Of a DNA stretch of 6,426 bases, positions 1 through 6,426 are shown in pieces. The translations under genes were made by a program, and so were the position numbers. The notes under the pieces were generated by a model. The model did not search any database. It was not told where the DNA came from and was given only the letters and a program-made list of their open reading frames with translations. Location: the NCBI GenBank assembly GCA_025963345.1, contig JAOPUS010000213.1, positions 1 to 6,426 of the forward strand, read 5' to 3'. This DNA comes from Blastococcus sp. GTDB lineage: Bacteria > Actinomycetota > Actinomycetes > Mycobacteriales > Geodermatophilaceae. The first letter of the stretch is position 1; the number at the start of each line of letters is the position of its first letter.

Positions 1-184
1 CCTGGGCCTCGCGGCGGAAACGGACCTGGAAGGACGGGTCGCGCGCCAGGTCGCTGCGCAGCACCTTGACGGCCACCTCACGCCCCAGCCGGAGGTCGCG
101 GCCCCGGTGCACCTCGGCCATGCCACCGCGACCGAGCACCCCGCCGATCTCATAGCGCTCACCGAGCACCTGCGGCGTGGTCAT
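1..184 (-). CDS. pknB: Ser/Thr protein kinase PknB, N-terminal fragment (cut by window edge)
   Basis: This is the start of a Hanks-type Ser/Thr kinase; only about 61 residues lie in the window. Translation from the ATG at 184 begins MTTPQVLGERYEIGGVLGRG. It shows the glycine-rich ATP loop (LGRGGMAEV, residues 17-25), the ATP-anchoring lysine K40 in EVAVKVL, and a start of helix C containing DPSFQVRFRREAQ, all typical of actinobacterial PknB. Known family members are membrane kinases with a cytoplasmic catalytic domain, one transmembrane helix and several extracellular PASTA domains that bind muropeptides and lipid II; those parts are beyond the edge and unseen. The start is supported by a GAGAGGA ribosome-binding site 6 nt upstream. 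Being the last gene of the cluster, directly after pknA, also fits PknB. It is not overlapped by pknA, unlike the other junctions here, so it may be partly independently expressed. Confidence is high for a kinase and slightly lower for the exact paralogue. Confidence 0.92.
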   Translation of the reverse strand, partial: MTTPQVLGERYEIGGVLGRGGMAEVHRGRDLRLGREVAVKVLRSDLARDPSFQVRFRREAQ

Positions 185-335
185 CGAAGGTCCTCTCGGG
201 CGGTGCAGGGCGTCGTCCGGGCGAGGGCCTCGACGAGCGGGCAGGCGTCCCGTACCGGGCGCGCTGCGGGTGATGAGTCGGCGGCGAGCCTAACCGCTCG
301 CGACCGTGGTTCCGGGGAGATCGGGACGCGCACGC
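185..335 (-). promoter_or_regulatory. pknA-pknB intergenic region with hairpin and weak promoter candidate
   Basis: This 151-nt gap contrasts with the overlapping junctions elsewhere in the operon. It contains a perfect 6-bp inverted repeat, GCGAGC at 284-289 and GCTCGC at 296-301, around a 6-nt loop. On the minus strand TAGGCT (292-287) resembles an actinobacterial -10 hexamer and overlaps the hairpin. No convincing -35 box is visible at the usual spacing, and no T-tract follows the hairpin, so it is not a classic terminator. A promoter or attenuator for pknB is possible but unproven. No coding frame here looks real. Confidence 0.3.
191..197 (-). promoter_or_regulatory. Ribosome-binding site of pknB
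   Basis: On the minus strand GAGAGGA lies 6 nt before the ATG at 184. It fixes the pknB start, which matches the usual N-terminus of the family (MTTP followed by a short lead into the RYE-containing first strand). Confidence 0.75.
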
Positions 336-2048
336 TCAGCCGACCTCACCCGGCCCAGGAGCATCGGCATTGGGATCCGCTGCCGGCGGCGTGACAGGCG
401 GCTCGGACGGCGTCGTCCCCTCGAGCGTCGTCGGAGCCGTCGTGGTCGGCGCAGCCGTGGTGGTGGTCGCGGCCGTGGTCGTCGGGGTGGCCCGCGCGGT
501 CGTCGTCGCCTCGGTCGTCGCGGTCACCGACGCGCCTCCACCGGCCTGGTCCGGGGGGGTGTACGCAGCTGCGGCGACGAACAGCACGACCTCGCTGCCC
601 GGGGCGGCGAACCCGTCCGACGGGTCGAGGGCTGCGACGTCGCCCGCGGCGAGCGCCTGGCCGGCGCCGGCGAGCTGGGCGCTGTTGGCCTCCTGCCGGC
701 GGACGAGGAGACCGGCGGCCTGGAGCGTCGTCTGCACCTCGTCGGCGGGCCGGCCGACGAACGCCGCAGAGAGCTGGATGCCGGTCGGGGAGGCGCTGGT
801 CTGGGAGGCGCTCGTCCGTGCGGAGGTGCCGCCGCTGCCCCGATTGCCGTCGGTGAGCAGGAACCAGGTGCCGCCGGCGAGCAGGAGGAGCAGCACCCCG
901 ACCGCGGTCAGCCAGACCCACTTGCCGCGCCCGCTCCTGCGCCCGCCGTCGTCCGCGGCGGCCCAGTCGTCGTCCTCCGGCGGCGCCTGCAGGGGCGGCA
1001 TCGGGCCGGCCGGCCCGGTCAGCCGGCCGCCGGAACCGGCGGCCGCCGGCGCTCCGGGGCCGGTGACGGGGATGACCTGGGTGCGGGACTCGGCCAGGGT
1101 CGCCCCGGTGAGCGCACCGCCGGCTGGAGTACCTCCCGCTGCGGCGCCGCCCGCGACCACCTGCGTCGGAGTGGTCCGGGGCCCGGGGACGGGGACGACA
1201 GGACCAAGGGTGCCGCCCGCGGCGACGCGGCGAATGGCCTCGGCGAAGGCACCGCCGTCGGGGAAACGGTCGGCGGGGTCCTTGGCCAGCGCCCGTTCGA
1301 CCAGCAGGCGCACCGCCGGCGGGACGTGGCTGGGCAGGGGTGGGGGCGGCCGGTTGATGTGCGCGAGTGCGATCGCCACCTGCGAGGCGCCGTCGAACGG
1401 GCGTGCACCGGCCAGGCACTCGTAGGCGACCACGCCGAGGGAGTAGACGTCGGAGGCCGCGGTGACCTCCATGCCCTGCGCCTGCTCGGGGGAGAGGTAC
1501 TGCGCCGTGCCCACGACCATGCCGGTGCGGGTGAGCGGCGTGGCGTCCCGGGCCTGCGCGATCCCGAAGTCGGTCAGCTTCACCACGCCGTCCGGCCGGA
1601 CCATGAGGTTGCCCGGCTTGATGTCGCGGTGCACGACGCCGGCCCGGTGCGCCGCGGAGAGCCCGTCGGCGGACTGGCTGAGCACGTGCAGCGTCCAGTC
1701 GACGGGCAGCGCCCCCTCGTCGTGCAGGATCGTCACGAGCGGCTGACCCTCGACGAACTCCATGACGAGGAAAGCGAGCTGCTGGGTGCCGCTGTCGTCG
1801 ACGGTCTCGCCGTAGTCGTAGACCGAGGCGATGTTCGGGTGGGTCAGCCCGGCGGTGTGCCGGGCCTCGTTGCGGAAGCGGGCCAGGAAGCTCGGGTCAC
1901 CGGTGAACTCGCTCTTGAGCACCTTGGCCGCGACGATCCGGTCGAGCACCCGGTCGCGCGCCTTCCACACCTCACCCATGCCGCCCGTGGCGATGGGGGC
2001 GGTGATCTCGTAGCGGCCTGCCAGCAGGCTGCCGATCCCGAGTGCCAT
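336..2048 (-). CDS. pknA: Transmembrane Ser/Thr protein kinase PknA with a PASTA-like extracellular domain
   Basis: This 570-residue Hanks-type kinase phosphorylates cell-division and cell-wall proteins on Ser/Thr. Visible motifs are the glycine loop ATGGMGEV (20-27), catalytic lysine K42, HRDIKPGN (140-147) with catalytic D142, DFG (160-162), an activation loop with T173 and T175 in the TRTG pattern that is autophosphorylated in mycobacterial PknA, and SPE (186-188) in place of APE. The kinase domain ends near 275. A Gly/Ala/Pro-rich juxtamembrane linker (280-375) carries two TQV motifs (T295, T323). One membrane helix spans about 377-397. Outside the membrane is a divergent PASTA-like domain (about 424-493) and then a Thr/Pro-rich tail (508-560). 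Mycobacterial PknA is shorter and lacks PASTA domains, as far as I know. The ATG shares one base with the pbpA stop (TGATG) and is preceded by a G-rich AGGGGGG, so translation is probably coupled. It could be called a PknB-type paralogue on domain grounds, but the kinase sequence and gene order say PknA. Confidence 0.93.
   Translation of the reverse strand: MALGIGSLLAGRYEITAPIATGGMGEVWKARDRVLDRIVAAKVLKSEFTGDPSFLARFRNEARHTAGLTHPNIASVYDYGETVDDSGTQQLAFLVMEFVEGQPLVTILHDEGALPVDWTLHVLSQSADGLSAAHRAGVVHRDIKPGNLMVRPDGVVKLTDFGIAQARDATPLTRTGMVVGTAQYLSPEQAQGMEVTAASDVYSLGVVAYECLAGARPFDGASQVAIALAHINRPPPPLPSHVPPAVRLLVERALAKDPADRFPDGGAFAEAIRRVAAGGTLGPVVPVPGPRTTPTQVVAGGAAAGGTPAGGALTGATLAESRTQVIPVTGPGAPAAAGSGGRLTGPAGPMPPLQAPPEDDDWAAADDGGRRSGRGKWVWLTAVGVLLLLLAGGTWFLLTDGNRGSGGTSARTSASQTSASPTGIQLSAAFVGRPADEVQTTLQAAGLLVRRQEANSAQLAGAGQALAAGDVAALDPSDGFAAPGSEVVLFVAAAAYTPPDQAGGGASVTATTEATTTARATPTTTAATTTTAAPTTTAPTTLEGTTPSEPPVTPPAADPNADAPGPGEVG
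414..527 (-). repeat. Low-complexity Thr-rich coding stretch in pknA
   Basis: Imperfect GTC/GTG-type trinucleotide runs on the plus strand (ACC/GAC/CAC on the coding strand) encode about residues 508-545 of PknA, which are mostly Thr with Ala and Pro. The protein stretch is an unstructured extracytoplasmic tail after the PASTA-like domain and could be a wall-spanning or O-mannosylated segment. Such repeats tend to vary in length between strains. Confidence 0.6.
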
Positions 2049-3487
2049 CAGCCCCCCTGCCCGTCGAGGTAGGCCTGGATCACCGAGCGGGCGATCGGGG
2101 CCGAGACGTCGCCACCGGTACGCCCGCCGTTCTTGACGAAGACGGCGACGGCGATCTTCGGGTTGTCGGCGGGGGCGAATCCGATGAACCAGGAGTGGTC
2201 GTCAGCGGAGTTCTCCGCCGTCCCCGTCTTGCCGGCGACCTGGACGCCGTCGATGCGCGCCCGGCGGCCCGTGCCGTTGGGGCTCTCCACGACGCTGGTC
2301 ATCATCTTGGTGAGCTGGCCGGCGACTTCGGGCGTCACCGGCTGGCCCATCTTCTCCGGGTCGGTCTTGTCGATGACGGTGAGGTCGGGAGCCTGGACCT
2401 GGGAGACCAGGTAGGGCTTCATCAGCGTGCCGTCGTTGGCGACCGCGGCAGCGATCATGGCGGCCTGCATCGGCGTCAGCTGCACGTCCTGCTGCCCGAT
2501 GGAGCTGATCCCGAGCTGGGCGTCGTTCTCGATGTCCCCGAGCTTGCTCGGCGCCACGCGCAGCGGCATCTCGAAGCCCGTGTCGTCGATCCCGAAGGCC
2601 TCGGACATGCTCCGGATGCGGTCCTCGCCGAGGTCGATCCCGAGCTGGGCGAAAGCGGTGTTGCAGGAGATGGTGAGCGCGTCGATCAGCGGCTGGTCGG
2701 CGCCGCCGTTGCAGCTCTCGCCGTCGAAGTTCTCCATCGTGGTGGAGGTGCCGGGCAGCGTGAGCAGGTCGGGGGCCGGCACCGGGGTCTCGGGCGTGTA
2801 CTTGCCGGAGGCGAGGGCTGCGGCGGAGACGATCACCTTAAAGATCGAGCCGGGGGAGTAGCGCTGGCTGATCGCCTGGTTGGTCAGCTGGTCGTCGGTG
2901 AGCTGCTCGCGGTAGGCGCGGATCGCGGCCGGGTCATGGCTGGACAGCTGGTTCGGGTCGTACGTCGGGGTGCTGGCCAGGCCGAGGATCGCCCCGGTGG
3001 ACGGGTCGAGCGCCACGACGGCGCCGGTGACGCCCTCGAGGCCGGTCATCGCCGCCTGCTGCACCGCGGGGTCGAGCGTGAGCTCGACGTTGCCGCCGGC
3101 CGGGTCGCGGCCGGTGAAGAGGTCGGCGATCCGGCGGAACACCAGTCGGGGGTCCGAGCCGGCAAGCAGCTCGTTCTCGGCGCGCTCGATCCCACTGCTG
3201 TTGTAGATCACCGAGTAGTAGCCGGTGACCGGCGCGTACAGCTCCCCCGCCGGGTACTGCCGCAGGTAGGTGAGCCGGTCCTTGGTGGCCGTCGAGAGCG
3301 CGACCTCGTTGCCCGCCACGACGATCGAGCCGCGCTCGCGGTCGTACTCCTCGGCCAGCACGCGGGTGTTGCCCGGGTCCTTGCGGAGCTCGTCGGACCG
3401 GACGACCTGGATGTAGTTGACGTTGATGATCAGCAGGGTGAACAGCACCAGCACGCTGATCGCGACGCGGCGCAGGGGGGCGTTCAC
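2048..3487 (-). CDS. pbpA: Class B penicillin-binding protein PbpA (D,D-transpeptidase)
   Basis: This 479-residue membrane-anchored transpeptidase crosslinks peptidoglycan stem peptides on the outer face of the membrane and is the expected partner of RodA. It has a short basic N-terminus and one membrane helix (about 7-27), then a PBP-dimer/pedestal region (about 40-130). The transpeptidase domain (about 145-475) has all three active-site motifs: SIFK (S214-K217, nucleophile S214), SCN (S274-N276) and KTG (K420-G422). Length is close to mycobacterial PbpA (about 490 residues). The frame stays open far upstream, but the GTG at 3487 is chosen because it gives the membrane anchor at once, has a GAGGTGG ribosome-binding site, and overlaps the rodA stop by 4 nt (GTGA). 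Its own stop overlaps the pknA ATG by one base. Two cysteines, C259 and C275 (the latter within SCN), could form a disulfide beside the active site. PknA/PknB regulation is inferred from context. Confidence 0.95.
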   Translation of the reverse strand: MNAPLRRVAISVLVLFTLLIINVNYIQVVRSDELRKDPGNTRVLAEEYDRERGSIVVAGNEVALSTATKDRLTYLRQYPAGELYAPVTGYYSVIYNSSGIERAENELLAGSDPRLVFRRIADLFTGRDPAGGNVELTLDPAVQQAAMTGLEGVTGAVVALDPSTGAILGLASTPTYDPNQLSSHDPAAIRAYREQLTDDQLTNQAISQRYSPGSIFKVIVSAAALASGKYTPETPVPAPDLLTLPGTSTTMENFDGESCNGGADQPLIDALTISCNTAFAQLGIDLGEDRIRSMSEAFGIDDTGFEMPLRVAPSKLGDIENDAQLGISSIGQQDVQLTPMQAAMIAAAVANDGTLMKPYLVSQVQAPDLTVIDKTDPEKMGQPVTPEVAGQLTKMMTSVVESPNGTGRRARIDGVQVAGKTGTAENSADDHSWFIGFAPADNPKIAVAVFVKNGGRTGGDVSAPIARSVIQAYLDGQGG

Positions 3488-4898
3488 CGCTGCACCACCT
3501 CGGTGGGTGCGTCGCCGAGCCGTGGCGGTGGCGGAGCGTGTGGCGTGGCGGGCCGGCGGGCGGCGTCGCTGATCCGGACGAGCAGCGCCACCAGGACGAA
3601 GTTGGCCACCAGGGACGAGCCGCCGTAGGCGAGGAACGGTGTCGTCAGGCCGGTCAGCGGCAGCAGGCCGGTGACACCGCCGAGGACGACGAACACCTGC
3701 CAGGCGACCGCGAAGGCCAGTCCGGCGGCCAGCAGCTTGCCGAACGCGTCCCGCACGATGAGCGACGTCCGCAGGCCCCGCTCGACGAGGATCAGGTAGA
3801 CGACGATCACCGCGACGAGGCCGAACAGGCCGAGCTCCTCGCCGACGGCCGAGGCGATGAAGTCGCTCTTGGCCACCGGCACCTGGTCCGGCCGGCCGCC
3901 CCCGAGGCCGGCGCCGAAGAGACCGCCGGTGCCGAGGCCGAACAGCGACTGGACCAGCTGGTAGCCGGCGCCGTCCCGGTAGGCGAACGGGTCGAGCCAC
4001 ACGTCGACGCGGGCGCGGACGTGGCCGAAGACCTGGTAGGCGAGGAACGCACCGACGGCGAACAGACCGACGCCGATGAGCAGCCAGCTCGACCGCTCGG
4101 TGGCGACGTAGAGCATCACCACGAAGATCCCGAACAGCAGCAGCGAGCTGCCGAGGTCGCGCTCGAAGACCAGGACGAGGATCGACAGCACCCAGGCCAG
4201 CAGGACCGGGCCCAGGTCGCGCCCGCGGGGGAATTCCAGGCCGGCCACCTTGCGGCTGGCCAGCGCCAGGACGTCGCGCTTGTCCACCAGGTAGGCGGCG
4301 AAGAAGACGACCAGGCAGATCTTGGCGAACTCACCGGGCTGGATGGAGAAGCCGGCCAGCCGGATCCAGATCTTGGCGCCGTTGACCTCGGAGATCGCCG
4401 AGGGCAGCAGGGCCGGCAACGCCAGCAGGGCCATGCCGACCAGGGCCAGGGTGTAGGCGTAGCGGGACAGCGATCGGTGGTCGCGCACCAACACGAGGAC
4501 GGCGACGAACAGCGCGACGCCGAGGGTCGCCCAGACCAGCTGGACCGGGGCGTCCTCGCGGGTGACGGAGCTGCCGACCTGTTCCGTCGCGAGGTCCAGC
4601 CGGTGGATGACGGTGAGGCCGAGGCCGACCAACAGTGCGACCGCCGGCAGCAGCAGCGGATCGGCGTAGGGCGCCCACTTGCGGACGACGAGGTGGGCCA
4701 CGACCCACAGCGCGGTGATCCACGCGCTGAAGCCGGCCATCTCCGGGCGCAGCGAGCCGGTGACCGTGAGGTCGACGATGGACTGGGCAACGACGGTGAT
4801 CAGGACGGCGAAGCCGAGCAGCAGCGCCTCGGTGCCGCGCCGGGTGGGGACCGCGGTCGCGGCCACGGAACCCCGGGGATCGGTGGTGGGGGCGGACA

Positions 4899-4899
<1 letters not shown>
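3484..4899 (-). CDS. rodA: SEDS-family peptidoglycan glycosyltransferase RodA (FtsW/RodA/SpoVE)
   Basis: This 471-residue polytopic membrane protein polymerises lipid II into glycan strands and works with the class B PBP encoded next to it. About 12 hydrophobic segments can be seen between residues 27 and 443. SEDS signatures include NGAKIWIRL (173-181), QPGEFAKI (187-194), ERDLGSS (246-252; the QPDLGT-equivalent), the large extracellular loop with LDPFAYRDGAGYQLVQS (302-318), KSDFIASAVGEELG (344-357), and PLTGLTTPF with GGSS (414-429). The cytoplasmic C-terminal tail (443-471) is basic and proline-rich, ending APTEVVQR, with T466 a candidate kinase site. Length closely matches mycobacterial RodA (about 469). 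The ATG shares a base with the pstP stop (TGATG), with GGAGGG (4912-4907) 7 nt upstream. FtsW is the main alternative, but the position between pstP and pbpA and the closeness to mycobacterial RodA favour RodA. Confidence 0.95.
3485..3501 (-). promoter_or_regulatory. pbpA GTG start and ribosome-binding site, overlapping the rodA stop
   Basis: On the minus strand GAGGTGG (3501-3495) lies 7 nt before the GTG at 3487-3485. The GTG overlaps the rodA TGA (3486-3484) as GTGA. This decides the pbpA start against the upstream alternatives in the same open frame and indicates coupled translation of the RodA-PbpA pair. Confidence 0.75.
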
Positions 4900-6298
<1,399 letters not shown>

Positions 6299-6302
<4 letters not shown>

Positions 6303-6379
6303 GCGTCCTCCTCGGTGGCGATCGGAGGGCGGGTGCCCCAGGGTGCGTTGCTCATCGGTGAGCTCGCAAGCTCGCTCAC
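6299..6379 (-). other. Short open frame before pstP: possible leader ORF or the tail of the upstream gene
   Basis: A frame of 26 codons runs from a GTG at 6379 to a TGA at 6301-6299 that overlaps the pstP ATG as ATGA. GAGGAGA (6390-6384) lies 4 nt before the GTG. The product would begin VSELASSPMSNAPWGTRPPI. The frame is also open upstream to the window edge (41 codons), so it could instead be the C-terminal tail of the gene to the right, expected to be fhaB. A second frame ends with TGA at 6378-6376, overlapping the GTG as GTGA. No FHA-domain sequence is visible in any frame, so I do not assign fhaB. This could be a translated coupling peptide or just repeat-derived DNA. Confidence 0.25.
6306..6313 (-). 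promoter_or_regulatory. Strong ribosome-binding site of pstP
   Basis: On the minus strand GAGGAGGA ends 3 nt before the pstP ATG at 6302-6300. The same ATG overlaps an upstream in-frame stop (ATGA, stop at 6301-6299), so pstP may be translationally coupled to whatever is translated just upstream. Confidence 0.7.
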
Positions 6380-6418
6380 GCCGTCTCCTCGCTGGCGCTC
6401 GTCGGCTGCATTCGCGAC
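6351..6418. repeat. Palindromic, possibly dispersed short repeat between fhaB (expected) and pstP
   Basis: The stretch contains a 22-nt imperfect palindrome (arms GTGAGC 6358-6363 and GCTCAC 6374-6379) with a nested alternative hairpin (GAGCT 6360-6364, AGCTC 6369-6373, loop CGCA). Next to it, at 6384-6418, is a segment rich in CTCGCT/GCTCG motifs. The pattern recalls short intergenic palindromes found in many copies in some high-GC actinobacteria. That comparison is from general familiarity and copy number cannot be seen in this window. It would be extragenic, or part of the 3' end of the upstream gene. Confidence 0.35.
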
Positions 6419-6426
6419 GCTGCTGC

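Noticed and set aside
284..301. Rho-independent terminator after pknA
   Set aside because: The hairpin has no following T-tract, and pknA and pknB are normally cotranscribed.
1321..1346. Second G-quadruplex-like run in pknA
   Set aside because: One loop is 8 nt, outside the usual limit, and the tracts follow from a run of proline codons in the kinase domain.
2838..2846. TTA triplet and a TTT-AAG run near the PbpA active site
   Set aside because: The TTA is out of frame (the codons read ATC TTT AAG for Ile-Phe-Lys of the SIFK motif), so there is no TTA-codon regulation, and nothing suggests frameshifting.
3488..4000. Upstream extension of the pbpA frame to an ATG at 4000
   Set aside because: The extension lies inside rodA in another frame, is Arg/Pro-rich and would put about 170 residues before the membrane anchor. 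The GTG at 3487 with its ribosome-binding site and GTGA overlap is far better.

Overview
This window is very GC-rich and every well-supported gene lies on the minus strand. In transcription order (right to left) they are the PP2C phosphatase PstP, the SEDS glycosyltransferase RodA, the class B penicillin-binding protein PbpA, the Ser/Thr kinase PknA, and the first 61 codons of the Ser/Thr kinase PknB. This is the conserved actinobacterial morphogenesis and phospho-signalling cluster (fhaA-fhaB-pstP-rodA-pbpA-pknA-pknB), which in many actinobacteria sits near oriC. GC content, gene order and protein sequence all indicate an actinomycete. A Geodermatophilaceae-like host is a guess, based on the style of a short palindromic element at the right edge, and is unverified.

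Layout: 1-184 holds the start of pknB, cut by the window edge. 185-335 is the only real intergenic gap between confident genes; it has a hairpin and a possible -10 hexamer, so pknB may have some transcription of its own. 336-2048 is pknA, 2048-3487 pbpA, 3484-4899 rodA and 4899-6302 pstP. The three internal junctions overlap by 1 or 4 nt (TGATG, GTGA, TGATG), which points to translational coupling. 6303-6426 is where fhaB should end. No FHA sequence is visible there; instead there is a palindromic, repeat-like stretch carrying its own ribosome-binding site and overlapping stop/start codons.

The genes work together as follows. RodA polymerises lipid II into glycan strands and PbpA crosslinks them, forming an elongation-type synthase pair at the membrane. 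PknA and PknB phosphorylate cell-wall and division proteins in response to extracellular cues, and PstP removes those phosphates. Encoding the enzymes with their kinases and phosphatase keeps synthesis and control in balance.

The window looks like a well-known system rather than a new one. The points worth a second look are a PASTA-like sensor domain on PknA (absent from the mycobacterial protein as I know it), a possible mobile palindrome with built-in stop/start codons at the fhaB-pstP junction, paired extracytoplasmic cysteines in PstP and PbpA, candidate phospho-threonine docking sites in PknA and RodA, and a G-quadruplex motif in pstP.
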